Shown here in pieces: positions 1-9,150 of a stretch of 26,072 bases of DNA. The translations under genes and the position numbers were made by a program. How positions within the stretch are numbered: position 1 is the first letter of the stretch; the number at the start of each line of letters is the position of its first letter. The stretch is from a virus. Below the pieces are notes generated by a model that made no database searches, was not told where the DNA came from, and saw only the letters and a program-made list of their open reading frames with translations. The stretch covers positions 1 to 26,072 of the IMG/VR virus record IMGVR_UViG_3300020505_000006; one strand, written 5' to 3'.

Positions 1-518
1 TGCAAACCTTCAAAGATTTAACAGGTGGGAAGAGTGATGGAAAGTTAGTTAGTGCCATGCGCTTTGCTTTGCAGCCCCTGCAGAAGCAAGTGAAAGCTAA
101 TGCACCAAAACAAAGAAGCAATAAAAATAAGTCTGGCAGGACTGGCCTATTAAGGAAGTCTATTGCAGTGAAGGCCAAAAAGTTTGGCAGGGGAAGTAAA
201 AAGAAAATATTAGGACTAGTGGGTCCAAAGTTTGGCACTTCCATCACATTAAAAAACGGTCTTAAAATTGAGCCATTTAGATATGCTCATCTTGTTGAAA
301 GAGGGGCAGCACCGCACACAGTTTCACCAAGACGCAAAGAAAAACAGAAAAGCTTTGTGGGTCCAGTTATGCCTGGCAGATTTAAAAGCTGGCAGCATCC
401 TGGTGCAACGGCAAAACCATTCATGAAGAATGCCCTTGCTGCTGCTGGATCACAAATATTCAATAGATTCTCAGAAAAGATGGCTGAAATTATCTCTAAA
501 ATAGGGGTAAAGAAATGA
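1..518 (+). CDS. HK97 gp10-like head-tail connector/tail component (5' partial)
   Basis: Proteins of this kind join the tail tube to the head in siphoviruses. The reading frame is open from base 3 and passes through the first ATG (57) without a stop. The residues before that ATG read as the usual amphipathic lead-in of the family, so the gene very likely starts left of the window. The visible part is strongly basic, with a K/R-rich stretch at about 25-55 counted from the ATG. It then has the family-like 'F-R-Y-A-H-L-V-E-R-G' and 'H-P-G-A-T-A-K-P-F-M' segments ('YA..vE.Gt..h...G..a.PF' pattern) near its end. It overlaps the next gene by 4 bases (ATGA), and its place just before the tail completion protein fits. 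Assignment rests on these motifs and gene order. Confidence 0.78.
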   Translation, partial: QTFKDLTGGKSDGKLVSAMRFALQPLQKQVKANAPKQRSNKNKSGRTGLLRKSIAVKAKKFGRGSKKKILGLVGPKFGTSITLKNGLKIEPFRYAHLVERGAAPHTVSPRRKEKQKSFVGPVMPGRFKSWQHPGATAKPFMKNALAAAGSQIFNRFSEKMAEIISKIGVKK

Positions 519-937
519 TTGAAGCTGATTTTTATTCATACCTGACTGGTGAAGGATCTATCACAGCACTGCTGGGAACTAGGATCTATCCAGATGCCAG
601 CCCGCAGAATGCACTGTTGCCACTTTTGGTTTATGAAAAAACTTCTGTGGATAGGCAGATGACTTTGCGTGGGGCTACTGGTGTTTGCACTGCAAGGATA
701 ACTTGTGACATTTTTGCTGCAAGCCGTACAGTTTGCGAAACCATAGTTGAATCCATTAGACTGAGAGTAGATGGGTTTCAGGGGAACTGGAACACCACTT
801 ACATCCATCAGTCCAGATTAGATTCTGAGGATGTGGGGTGGGATCTGGAATCTGCAAAAGATACTGGGATCCACCGAGCAACGATTGATGTGGTGGTCTT
901 ATTTACTGAAACTGTAACCGACTTTTTTGGAGGCTAG
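515..937 (+). CDS. Tail completion protein (DUF3168/gp17-like)
   Basis: A 140-residue protein with the layout of the DUF3168 tail completion family, which caps the tail and contacts the head-tail connector. It opens with a short helix (MIEADFYSYLTGE), then 'I..LLG.RIYPD..PQNA.LPLLVYEKTS', the family's typical beginning. The middle 'ARITCDIFA' strand followed by a helix (CETIVESIRLRVDGF) and a late 'D.DD-type' strand pattern also fit. The start is ATG with AGGGG upstream at about 502-506, and it overlaps the preceding stop by 4 bases. Position between the gp10-like and tail tube genes supports the call. Confidence 0.75.
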   Translation: MIEADFYSYLTGEGSITALLGTRIYPDASPQNALLPLLVYEKTSVDRQMTLRGATGVCTARITCDIFAASRTVCETIVESIRLRVDGFQGNWNTTYIHQSRLDSEDVGWDLESAKDTGIHRATIDVVVLFTETVTDFFGG

Positions 938-941
938 AATT

Positions 942-1337
942 ATGGCAGTTCAATCGACTTATGGTGTTACCCTTACTGCTGGCAGTGCTGTTGCTGAAGT
1001 TATTTCTATAACTCCACCAGTTAGCAAAATAGGTTCGATCCAAGTAACGAACTTAAGCACAGCTAATCAAGCTCATGAGTTTATAGCTGGGTTAGAGGAT
1101 GCAGGGGAAATGACCTTTGAGTGCAATCTAGACGCAACAAATTTTGCTGCTTTAAATGCCTTAGCTGTGGCAAGGACTGCATCCAATTTTGTCATAGCCA
1201 TTCCTGCACCTATTACCCTTTCGATTACTGTTAATGGATTTATCACAAGCAGGGGCATTAGTTCCATTGCTGTGGGTGATGAACTGATCAAGTGTACTTT
1301 CACTGTTAAAGTCTCGGGTATTTGTTACCCAGACTAA
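942..1337 (+). CDS. Major tail (tube) protein
   Basis: A 131-residue, beta-rich protein at the place where siphoviruses keep the tail tube subunit: after the tail completion protein and before the frameshifted chaperones. Features typical of lambda gpV-like tube proteins are the central 'GLEDAGEMTFECNLD' segment, a helix rich in Ala/Leu (FAALNALAVAR) and the C-terminal 'GDELIKCTFTVKVSG' strand. A TTG at 927 would also open the frame, but I chose the ATG at 942 because GGAGG at 929-933 lies 8 bases before it. Hundreds of copies would form the tube around the tape measure. Confidence 0.75.
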   Translation: MAVQSTYGVTLTAGSAVAEVISITPPVSKIGSIQVTNLSTANQAHEFIAGLEDAGEMTFECNLDATNFAALNALAVARTASNFVIAIPAPITLSITVNGFITSRGISSIAVGDELIKCTFTVKVSGICYPD

Positions 1338-1352
1338 TAGGAGTCTTTTGTT

Positions 1353-1706
1353 ATGGCTTTATCACGATCACAGATCCTTGCAAAAAAAGACAACTTGCCC
1401 AGGCAAGAGGTTTTGGTACCCGAGTGGGAAGGATCTGTCTGGGTCAGAAGTCTGACAGTTGGTGAACGAGACAGCATAGACAACGAATTCAACGCAGCAC
1501 GAGTCAAGAATAAAACCCCTGACAACCTTAGAGCAAGGATGCTCATTAAAGGGTGCTGCGATGAACAGGGCAAAGCCTTATTCACTGAGGCTGATATTTC
1601 AGAAGTGAATGTGTTACCTGCAACGATCTTGGAAAAGATCTTTGATGCGATCTTGAAAATAAATCGTATTGGTGCAGGTGCAGTAGAGGATGCGGAAAAA
1701 AACTAA
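1353..1706 (+). CDS. Tail assembly chaperone (G-type, unshifted product)
   Basis: A 117-residue soluble protein in the position of lambda gpG or its equivalents: after the tube protein and before the tape measure. It has the 'V.VPEW.G.VWVRSLT.GERD' opening that recurs in this chaperone class, and 'ARMLIKGCCDEQGKALFTEADI' resembling the 'l.l.c.D.eG..lFt..D' motif. These proteins bind the tape measure and recruit tube subunits. The start is ATG with AGGAG at about 1340-1344. The gene ends with codons GAA AAA AAC TAA, which carry the slippery heptamer for the longer GT product. Confidence 0.8.
   Translation: MALSRSQILAKKDNLPRQEVLVPEWEGSVWVRSLTVGERDSIDNEFNAARVKNKTPDNLRARMLIKGCCDEQGKALFTEADISEVNVLPATILEKIFDAILKINRIGAGAVEDAEKN
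1697..1703 (+). promoter_or_regulatory. Programmed -1 ribosomal frameshift site (A AAA AAC)
   Basis: The zero-frame codons GAA AAA AAC TAA present the canonical X XXY YYZ heptamer A AAA AAC, immediately before the zero-frame stop at 1704-1706. A one-base backward slip joins the G frame to the open T frame. The frame arithmetic fits exactly: the G frame starts at 1353 and the T frame is one base behind it. Downstream pairing is weak (GGG/CCC around 1707-1716, and ATCTA/TAGAT further on), so slip efficiency cannot be judged by eye. Confidence 0.85.
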
Positions 1707-2023
1707 GGGAAAGCCCATCTAGATTATTTTTATTTAGATTGGCTGGCCACTTAAAAAAGATGGTGTCAGAGATCGAGCAAGAGATGAGCCACAGTGAAAT
1801 GATGGAGTGGGTGGCTTTCTCTCGGATCGAACCCATTGGGGATGCAAGGTTAGATTTCTTAGCTGGATCCGTTCAGCATACCCAAGTGGCTTGCACTAGC
1901 ACTAGCAAACATAAGCTAAGTGATTTTATCCCTGACTGGATGGGTGAGAGGGTAGAGCAAAGGCAAACACCCGCACAGATAGCAGCAATGTTAGGTGGGC
2001 TGGTTACTAAAAAAAGGACTTAG
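1703..2023 (+). CDS. Tail assembly chaperone T extension (made by -1 frameshift)
   Basis: This frame follows directly from a -1 slip at 1697-1703 and is open without a stop from the slip to 2023, about 106 residues. Joined to the G part it would give a GT protein of about 223 residues. A separate start is poor: only TTG at 1739, without a ribosome binding site. The residues after the slip continue as 'RLFLFRLAGHLKKMVSEI'. They then show 'MSHSEMMEWVAFSRIEPIGDARLD', the hallmark of the T half (DUF4035-type, with the conserved E..eW.ay....P.G..R.D). In lambda and many siphoviruses the GT form, at a few percent of G, links G to the tape measure. The same job is inferred here. Confidence 0.82.
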   Translation, partial: LRESPSRLFLFRLAGHLKKMVSEIEQEMSHSEMMEWVAFSRIEPIGDARLDFLAGSVQHTQVACTSTSKHKLSDFIPDWMGERVEQRQTPAQIAAMLGGLVTKKRT

Positions 2024-2026
2024 ACC

Positions 2027-5000
2027 ATGGCAGATACATCTCTAGGAAGAGCCAGTCTAAGTGTTACAGCAGATCTTTCAGGCTTCACATCTTCCTTAGA
2101 CACAGCATCCACAAAAGTTCAATCGTTTGGTAATAGCAGCATTGCAGCAGCTATGGATGCGAATAAGGTTACCACCGCAACGGAAAAGGTTACATTGTCT
2201 TTGGATCAACTCCAACAGGCTGCAGCATCTAGTTCCATCAATGCCACCATGTTTAAGCAGACATCTGCAGCAGCTAAGCTTGCAGTGGATCAGATGGTGC
2301 TATTAGATGGCGCAACCCTGTTACTGATGAAGGATGAAAACGAATTACAATTCCAGACTGCTAAACTTCAGACAGGCTACAAAGAGCTTGAAAACAATCT
2401 GATGAAGACGGATGCAGCATTCAAGAATAATACCTTGCTAATTGAGTTGAACACCCAGAAGCAAAAGCTGTTGGCCCTAGAAAACAAAAATGTGATTGCA
2501 TCCATGATGGCTGTGGATGATCAGGCTATAGGCTATGCAGCTAGCACCAAAACATTGAATGCAGAATTAGACATCAATGCTAGAAAGCTGGATCTGCAAG
2601 CTAAGCAGATGAACCTAGACAGTGGGGCAACCAAAGCCCTTCATGATGAACTGGTGAAATTAGAAGAACAGGAAAAAGCCCTGGCATTAGCTGAAGATAA
2701 AGTGAAGGGTATTAATCAACCAGTACCGATCATCGAACCACCCGCAGTAGTAGAACCACCCAAGATCGACACCAACACCCCTGAGTTTGTCCAGGAACAA
2801 ATTAACCTGAAGTCTAAGACCGATCTAGCATCCAAAGCTTTGGAACTGCAAGCAAGGCAAATGAATGTGGATTCAGGGGCTACTAAAAAGCTTCATGATG
2901 AGATGGTCAGGTTAGAGCAGCAGGAACAGAAGCTGATTGCTGCAGAGAATAAGGCCAGGGGAATTCCCCCACCACTACCGATCAAGCCACCACCAATTCC
3001 AGAGAATAAGAACACGGCTGCCTATGTCACCAATGCAAAGAAGATGTCTGCAGAAACAGACATACTTAATAAGAAACTGGATATGCAATCTCGGCAGATG
3101 ATGATAGCTGATGGCAGTGCTGCCAAGTTAGCCAAGGAATTATCAGCATTGGAAAAGGCTGAAAAGAAGTTGGCAGATGCTGAAATAAAATTAGGAATTA
3201 GAAAACCACCAGAAGAGAAAAAATCTAAAGAATCTAAAGGTGGCATGAAAATCACCGACATGCTCGGCATCGGATTTTTCACATCCGCATTCAGCAAGAT
3301 CTTTGATGGTGCATTAAATCTGGTAACTAAAATCACATCCTCTGTAATTGATCTGGGTGCCAAGGTTATTGAGTCTGGAAGTAAGTTTCAGGAACTAGAT
3401 AACAGGCTTAAGGCACTGACCGGATTTAAAGGGATCGCTAAAGGTTTGCAGGACATCATGAAGACTGGCCCTAGTGCCAGCTTCAATGCACTAGGTGAAG
3501 CAGCTACCCGATTAAGTCAGATGAAATTCAGACCCGATGTAGTTACTGGATTAATCAAAGACTTTAATAGACTTGGTGTAGCTTTAGGAAATCCCGAAAA
3601 GATCGTAGCACTGATCACAGATAAACTCGCAGACATGGCTAGTGAAGGTGTAGCAACCATGTCAGCCCTGGGCAAACTGGAAGAAGAGGGCATCCCGATC
3701 TTTCAATCTATGGCAAGCAGGATGGGAATCAGTGTTGATGAGCTTAAGCGCAGAGTAGCAGCAGGCCTGATATCTGTTACAGATGCAGCAGTGGGTTTGC
3801 AAGATGCAGCCAATATGCCAAACATGACCGCAGCAGCACAGGAATCTGCTAACAGTTTTTCAGGAGTTTGGAGCAGGGTTACCAATAATATTGAAGTGCT
3901 GATGCAGAAACTGGGAACTAGTCTTCTAGAGGGTTTTGGTTTAGTCAACCTTGGTGATACTGTAACCAACTTTTTTGATTCAGTGTTTAAAAAGGCTGAG
4001 GATCTAGAACCCCTATTACAAAAGATTGGTGCATTTGTTTCCACTACCACTGGGATGGTGATGGATAATTTAGCTGGTGTTATTGATGAGTGGGTAATAT
4101 TCACTGAAAAAATGACGATTGATGAAATGTTGCAGTCAGTTAAAAACGCAGCATCACAAATGCTAGAAGATCTTAAGCCGATGATTGATGCGCTTTCAAC
4201 GATCATTGGATTCACAGTGGATTTCATAAAGGTTGGTGGAACTGTTTTAAAGAAGGGCAACACCTGGGCACAGGCTATTCAGGACAACATACTTAATCCA
4301 ATATCTGATGCAGGGGCAGCAACTGTAAATTGGGGATTAGGTTTAACAGATGCAGCCAATGGTATAACCACCATAGGTAACAACACCATTGCAGCAACTG
4401 ATGCAGCAAACAACCTAGCTAATGCTTTTGATCTTGCAGCGCAGAACGCACAGAATTTAGCAGATACAGATATGAGTGGTGCTGGTGGTGGCTTTGGTCC
4501 TGATGATATTAATGAAATGATGCAACCTGCATCCAATGGGGGTGGAACTTGGCTAACAGCATTAGAAGAAGAGATGCAGCTAGCTGAGATGGAATTGGCA
4601 GAATTTGATAAGCAGTGGCAAAAGCTTAGTGATGAAGTCCAGAAGCCCATGCGGATAGAAGAACCAGGTTGGAAAAAGTTCTTTGCCGATAACATCACAC
4701 CACTACAGCAGTACGAAAATGAAGTAGCAAAACTTAAAGGCATGCTCAATGAAGGCCCTGAGGGTGTTAGGGCTTTTGCTCTTGGCAGTGCTAATGCCAT
4801 TGCCAAACTTAAACAAGCTACTGGCCTAGGCGGTCCACAGCAGTTTGCATCCGCAGTGCAGGCTGGATCGGCTGCAGAATTCCAAGTCAAAGTTGATGAG
4901 ATGGGCAAAGGCAAAAATGTCCAAGAAGAAATTCGCCAACTCATGGAAGCTGCTGCAGAGGTAGAAGCCCAACAGTTAGAAGCTGCCAGAGAAATTGCAG

Positions 5001-5068
5001 AAGCTATTAAGAATCTACCCGCAGCAATGCCAAGACCTCAGCAAATTGCAGTGGCCCTTAACCCTTAG
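2027..5068 (+). CDS. Tape measure protein
   Basis: The longest gene of the window, 1013 residues, directly after the chaperones, as expected for the tail-length ruler. Residues about 180-395 hold three diverged copies of a roughly 82-residue helical repeat with Pro-rich spacers. From about 430 to 620 comes a tape-measure N-terminal-type domain (TIGR02675-like): 'FQELDNRLKALTGF', 'ALGEAATRLSQM', 'EEGIPIFQSMASRMG', 'LKRRVAAGLIS'. The rest is Ala-rich, helical, with hydrophobic stretches near 655-720. The start is ATG with AAGGA upstream. At the rule of about 1.5 angstrom per residue, the tail would be around 150 nm. The C-terminal quarter is rich in Gln/Ala/Glu and probably coiled. Confidence 0.9.
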   Translation: MADTSLGRASLSVTADLSGFTSSLDTASTKVQSFGNSSIAAAMDANKVTTATEKVTLSLDQLQQAAASSSINATMFKQTSAAAKLAVDQMVLLDGATLLLMKDENELQFQTAKLQTGYKELENNLMKTDAAFKNNTLLIELNTQKQKLLALENKNVIASMMAVDDQAIGYAASTKTLNAELDINARKLDLQAKQMNLDSGATKALHDELVKLEEQEKALALAEDKVKGINQPVPIIEPPAVVEPPKIDTNTPEFVQEQINLKSKTDLASKALELQARQMNVDSGATKKLHDEMVRLEQQEQKLIAAENKARGIPPPLPIKPPPIPENKNTAAYVTNAKKMSAETDILNKKLDMQSRQMMIADGSAAKLAKELSALEKAEKKLADAEIKLGIRKPPEEKKSKESKGGMKITDMLGIGFFTSAFSKIFDGALNLVTKITSSVIDLGAKVIESGSKFQELDNRLKALTGFKGIAKGLQDIMKTGPSASFNALGEAATRLSQMKFRPDVVTGLIKDFNRLGVALGNPEKIVALITDKLADMASEGVATMSALGKLEEEGIPIFQSMASRMGISVDELKRRVAAGLISVTDAAVGLQDAANMPNMTAAAQESANSFSGVWSRVTNNIEVLMQKLGTSLLEGFGLVNLGDTVTNFFDSVFKKAEDLEPLLQKIGAFVSTTTGMVMDNLAGVIDEWVIFTEKMTIDEMLQSVKNAASQMLEDLKPMIDALSTIIGFTVDFIKVGGTVLKKGNTWAQAIQDNILNPISDAGAATVNWGLGLTDAANGITTIGNNTIAATDAANNLANAFDLAAQNAQNLADTDMSGAGGGFGPDDINEMMQPASNGGGTWLTALEEEMQLAEMELAEFDKQWQKLSDEVQKPMRIEEPGWKKFFADNITPLQQYENEVAKLKGMLNEGPEGVRAFALGSANAIAKLKQATGLGGPQQFASAVQAGSAAEFQVKVDEMGKGKNVQEEIRQLMEAAAEVEAQQLEAAREIAEAIKNLPAAMPRPQQIAVALNP
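2570..3206 (+). repeat. Three internal repeats in the tape measure gene
   Basis: Three protein-level repeats, starting near residues 180, 262 and 343. They share a core like 'L..QARQMN.DSGATK.LHDE', then 'L..QE..L..AE.K..GI' and a Pro-rich spacer (PIIEPP, PPLPIKPPPIP, RKPPEE). The period is about 82 residues. The third copy is the most diverged. Internal duplication of helical units is a simple way for a tape measure to change length. Confidence 0.7.
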
Positions 5069-5076
5069 GAATCATC

Positions 5077-6060
5077 ATGGCTATTGATCTATTTGAAGAG
5101 CTATGGCAGGAAAGAAAAGGAACTCTGGATAAGAGTTACCAGAACACTTTTTCGCGGTCTTTCATCGTTCACACCGACTCCCTAGAGCAGACTGATATTA
5201 ATATCTATGATGCCATTTATGGGCATATTAACTGCCCTCAGATTGGCGATCTTTTCCCTGGGGATGATGATTCATACGCTCAGTCTGTCAACATCAGTCC
5301 TGAGCAGGATGATCCAAAGACTTGGAAAGTCACGATAGAATATTCATCCAATCCAGATGCATCTTCCAGCAACTCAGGTGGTGCTGGTGGTGGCAGCACT
5401 CCACCACCCCAAGTGGAAACCCAGCAGGCAGGGCAGAAACCCGCAGACAGGGAAGCCAACCCCACCTTAAGACCACCCGACTTTAAGGTAAACTTTGTTT
5501 CATTCCCTTATATCGTTCCGAACATTAACAACTCTGCAGGCGATCCATTTGTACCACCGATCACCATAGAAAAGTTCAGACCTATTTTCAGTATTGGCTG
5601 CAATGTTAAATCTATTAACAGCTACACCCTAGCCACTTACATTGGCAAAGTGAATTCTACCAGTGTGACATTTACCACAGGCACTGGGTGTGTTCTGAGC
5701 ATCCCAGCAAAGACTGGGAAGATTAAGAACATCAACACGGAATTACTTCTTGAGGGGAAGCTTCAATACTGGCGATTGACTTATGAGGTAGAGATTAACA
5801 CCAGCTTAAGCCCCACGGATGGAACCACAGTGATAGGGTGGGATATGCACCTTTTAGATATGGGCTATCGGATTAGGAAAGATGATGGTGAGAGGGCACC
5901 GATCTTTGAGGGTGGGGTAAAAATCACGCAACCAGTGAGATTAAATGGAGCAGGGAAGAAAACTGCTGCGGGTGCTGCTAATAGCTATGTAGTTTTTGCC
6001 AGTGCGGATGTCTACGGAACCATCGATTATTCCACTTTACCAGGACTAGGATTCTTCTAA
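5077..6060 (+). CDS. Putative minor tail protein (unknown family)
   Basis: A 327-residue protein directly after the tape measure, where distal tail and tail-tip proteins usually lie. I do not recognise the family. The first 90 residues look folded. Residues about 94-125 are a Ser/Gly/Pro/Gln-rich flexible linker (SSNSGGAGGG, STPPPQ), and the rest is beta-rich with 'FRPIFSIGCNVKSINSY' and 'LEGKLQYWRLTYEVEI'. The two-domain build with a linker could suit a baseplate hub or distal tail protein, but that is position-based inference. The stop and the next start overlap as TAATG. Confidence 0.55.
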   Translation: MAIDLFEELWQERKGTLDKSYQNTFSRSFIVHTDSLEQTDINIYDAIYGHINCPQIGDLFPGDDDSYAQSVNISPEQDDPKTWKVTIEYSSNPDASSSNSGGAGGGSTPPPQVETQQAGQKPADREANPTLRPPDFKVNFVSFPYIVPNINNSAGDPFVPPITIEKFRPIFSIGCNVKSINSYTLATYIGKVNSTSVTFTTGTGCVLSIPAKTGKIKNINTELLLEGKLQYWRLTYEVEINTSLSPTDGTTVIGWDMHLLDMGYRIRKDDGERAPIFEGGVKITQPVRLNGAGKKTAAGAANSYVVFASADVYGTIDYSTLPGLGFF

Positions 6061-7220
6061 TGCCAGATCCAGTAGCATTTGAATTCGAGACAGCAAAGCA
6101 ACTCCTAAGACTTCTGAAGAAATCCAAGGATGGCACCTTCAATTCAGAGGTTGATGATGAAATCCCATTAGATCATGCACCTGCATTTATTTGGAGTTAT
6201 GTTCCAGCCACAGTTACCTGCACCTATGACGAAACAGTTAAGGCTTGGATTATTGGTGGGGCTGTAACTTGCTATCCAATCAACTCAGGAGTGGATTCTG
6301 CAGGTCTAATGCAATGGGGAAAGAATAATACTGATGGTGTTGTCACTGGTGGGATTACCTGCACCACTTTCACACCTAAGCTAGCAAGTGAATCAGCACC
6401 GAGCATAGGCAAGGGATTCTATCTAGGAACAATCTTTGGGTACAACTCAAGCGAACAGCCAAGGGTGCTGATAGGGTTACCACCTGCCCCAGCGGTGGTT
6501 ACTGGCAGCGGTTCCACTTTTGAGGTAGTCACTGGGGTTGTGTGTCATACCGATGGCAGCGGTATAGGAGTGACCACTGCAAGCTTAACTACCTCTGATT
6601 ATGATGGCGCAGTGTTTAAGAATTTTTTAGGGCTGGTGGATGTTGTGCCTAAAAGCTTTGTGGGCAATGCTTCAAGAATTGTTATGGTCAATGAAGCAGC
6701 TAATGCTTTAGAGTTTGGCCCTAACTTCTCAGGGGCACCAACAGCAGCAGACTTCCTAGGGTTAACCGACACACCGAACACCTATTCAGGTGCTAGTTAT
6801 AAATCAGTTATCTGTAATTTAGGAACCAGTGGAAATGCTAATGCTTTACAATTTACATCACCCAATGTAACCACCACAAAATCTTTGTCAGGTGGTGGAA
6901 ATCCCAATCATTCGAGTGTGTTTACCTCACTGGAACTATTGAATGATGTTGCCAGTCCAGGTAATTATTATTCCTACAGTACAAACTCTAGTGGTGTGAA
7001 GGGCTGGAACCTTCAAGCAGCAACACCAGCAGGCTTGACGGTTGGTGGCAATGTTGTGGTAAGCACCCGAAAAGCTGCGGTTACCGATGTTGCAGCACAC
7101 ACGATTTCTAGCGCAGACTTGGCCACCGCAGTCTCTACAACCCAAACAGCGATTGATGATTTGAAAACGCAAGTTAACCTTCTTCTAGCTCGCATAAGAT
7201 CCCATGGGCTAATCTCATGA
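6060..7220 (+). CDS. Putative tail fibre/tip protein with FLGL-type repeats
   Basis: A 386-residue protein translated in close coupling with its neighbours (1-base overlap before, 4-base ATGA overlap after). Two copies of a motif recur in the middle: 'FLGLVDVVPKSFVGNASRIV' with 'ALEFGP', then 'FLGLTDTPNTYSGASYKSV' with 'ALQFTS'. They resemble the 'FL.LtDTP.sY.G.ag..v.vN....gLeF' repeat seen in many phage fibre and surface-display proteins. The C-terminus (DLKTQVNLLLARIRSHGL) is a predicted helix that could trimerise. The receptor-binding or tip role is inferred. Confidence 0.55.
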   Translation: MPDPVAFEFETAKQLLRLLKKSKDGTFNSEVDDEIPLDHAPAFIWSYVPATVTCTYDETVKAWIIGGAVTCYPINSGVDSAGLMQWGKNNTDGVVTGGITCTTFTPKLASESAPSIGKGFYLGTIFGYNSSEQPRVLIGLPPAPAVVTGSGSTFEVVTGVVCHTDGSGIGVTTASLTTSDYDGAVFKNFLGLVDVVPKSFVGNASRIVMVNEAANALEFGPNFSGAPTAADFLGLTDTPNTYSGASYKSVICNLGTSGNANALQFTSPNVTTTKSLSGGGNPNHSSVFTSLELLNDVASPGNYYSYSTNSSGVKGWNLQAATPAGLTVGGNVVVSTRKAAVTDVAAHTISSADLATAVSTTQTAIDDLKTQVNLLLARIRSHGLIS

Positions 7221-9139
7221 TCTTAAATGAAAATGGCCTAACCTTTAATTTGAATGCAAGCTACTACATTTACAACTCTGCAACTGGGTTATGGGGTGGC
7301 CCAGCAGATGCTTATAATTTAGAAATGATCAGAGGCCGATCTGTTGCTGGACGATTCGTGAAAAGTAGTTCTATATCAAATCTGCCAGGAGGGTCTGACG
7401 CTAGTTCCTTGTATTATCTTTTTCAGAAAACCACTTACGGCCCTACTGCATATCATGTTGGGTTTGCTTCCACTTATGAAAACGCAGAAAACAAGATTCC
7501 TATTATCTTCACTACTGCTGGCGATCTGTTTTCTTTTCGTCAGGCAGGGCATTCATACCGATTAAAACCATTATATTTGGAATGCTGTGAGGATGAGATA
7601 TTTGATACGCAGTTACCACCACCCTACAACACAGATCCAAACTCACTTTTTGAAATGCCCGGGCCTGAAAAAATAAGGAAGAAGATAAGTTTTAGTGTTA
7701 GTGGTGTAGGTGTCACTGGGTATGTTGACAGCGGATTTTTAAACATGGGAGATATAAACGAATTTGCAACTATTATTAATGGCACCTATGACATTTATGT
7801 AGGAGATAACACCTACAGATTTGATGGGGTTGTCACTAGCTACGGAGACACATATCCAAAAACAAAAGTTGATGCTGGCTATTTTGGAGGCCCGTGGACC
7901 TTTATTTTGTACAACAATAGCAAACACAAAGTTACTGGGTTTTATAGTTCTATTATTAATGTATCTTTTCAAATAAAATTGCTTCTCAATGTCAGCACTT
8001 TACAAGTCACCGCATTTTACGAGCTAGGTTTAGATGGCACCGCAGATGCCGGTTATAATGTAATGAATGCGTCTTATAGTGGCTCAATAGTTTTTACCAA
8101 TTTTGCCAGTATAAGTGCAGGGGATGTTTTTGACACTATCCCTACTTTAAACCTTGTATCCTCTGGTGGTTATTTCGGCCCTTTCCCAGCAACTATAACC
8201 CCTGTTTTTACTGGTGATTATGTAGATGAACTGTTGCCAGCAACAATCACGCTAGAAAGAAGTTATGAACAAGGTTTAAAAACCAAACTAGAAAGGCCAG
8301 CAGGGGTCGCCTACCCAACAAGAGGATGGACAACCAACGACTACACGCCAGATCTTCCTGACACTATCGTGCTTTCCAAAATAAGTGACAGAACCTACGA
8401 GTCCGATCCCTTCACGCTGGCAGTAAATGTAATTAATAAGGTTCGGTTAAAGCTTATGGTTTTAAAATCTGAGTCTTTGGGTAATGGATGTTTTGGTTAT
8501 GTTTTTTTTGATCGTTATTATAGCCAGATAGGTGGCACTACCACTACTAATTACATGACCACTTATCGACCCATTAGGTTTTACAAAACCCCACCAAGCA
8601 CATATGCCTATGATGGTTCATGGATTTACAATAATCCAGCAGGGTTTACTTCAGGCATTATGACTTTTGTTCTTTTTCGAGAGTCAGGAATCTTAGCCCA
8701 AAATGCTACCGCACCTACAGCCCCTGAAGTCTCTGAATGTTTTGCTACTGTGAATTATAAGCTAACTGTGGGTGGCCCTCCTTATATTCCTTTGCGTACA
8801 GAAATTGCTACATTTGTTAGCCGTACTGGTACGGGTGATCTGATTGGCTACACAAGCGGGTCTGATGGCAATGGTGGGCTAATCAAAGGTGACGGCACTA
8901 CGCAAACACTCACCTTAACCACCACAGTGGGTGGTACCCTTAACTATTACATTTATGTTTCAGACTTTTATGGAACCCCTACGGCTTCCATTAGTCTTGG
9001 TGGTACCGTCCTGCACAGCCTTACAGGGAACAGCAACTACACAGGAACAAGTCCAGTTTCGGCAGGTCAAACCATCGTCTTTACCTTTACCGCCACAGCA
9101 CCTATGGGCAATTTTCAGTTTTCTATCTCCATCCCCTAA
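7217..9139 (+). CDS. Large beta-rich putative tail structural protein
   Basis: A 640-residue protein with no family that I recognise. It is rich in Tyr, Thr, Ser, Gly and Pro with alternating hydrophobic strands, and lacks signal peptide or membrane segments, as expected of extended fibre or tip proteins. The last 90 residues (from 'GLIKGDGTTQTLTLTTTVGG' to 'FQFSISIP') read as a compact beta-sandwich with a 'GQTIVFTFTATAP' strand, possibly an immunoglobulin-like or carbohydrate-binding tip domain. Start at 7217 rests on the ATGA overlap with the previous stop. No clear ribosome binding site is visible, so coupling is likely. Confidence 0.55.
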   Translation: MILNENGLTFNLNASYYIYNSATGLWGGPADAYNLEMIRGRSVAGRFVKSSSISNLPGGSDASSLYYLFQKTTYGPTAYHVGFASTYENAENKIPIIFTTAGDLFSFRQAGHSYRLKPLYLECCEDEIFDTQLPPPYNTDPNSLFEMPGPEKIRKKISFSVSGVGVTGYVDSGFLNMGDINEFATIINGTYDIYVGDNTYRFDGVVTSYGDTYPKTKVDAGYFGGPWTFILYNNSKHKVTGFYSSIINVSFQIKLLLNVSTLQVTAFYELGLDGTADAGYNVMNASYSGSIVFTNFASISAGDVFDTIPTLNLVSSGGYFGPFPATITPVFTGDYVDELLPATITLERSYEQGLKTKLERPAGVAYPTRGWTTNDYTPDLPDTIVLSKISDRTYESDPFTLAVNVINKVRLKLMVLKSESLGNGCFGYVFFDRYYSQIGGTTTTNYMTTYRPIRFYKTPPSTYAYDGSWIYNNPAGFTSGIMTFVLFRESGILAQNATAPTAPEVSECFATVNYKLTVGGPPYIPLRTEIATFVSRTGTGDLIGYTSGSDGNGGLIKGDGTTQTLTLTTTVGGTLNYYIYVSDFYGTPTASISLGGTVLHSLTGNSNYTGTSPVSAGQTIVFTFTATAPMGNFQFSISIP

Positions 9140-9150
9140 AGGATTCAGCC

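Noticed and set aside
4279-4944. Long open frame on the - strand opposite the tape measure (also 3703-4263)
   Set aside because: Long antisense openness is common opposite Ala/Gly-rich genes; there is no start signal, and the + strand gene is certain.
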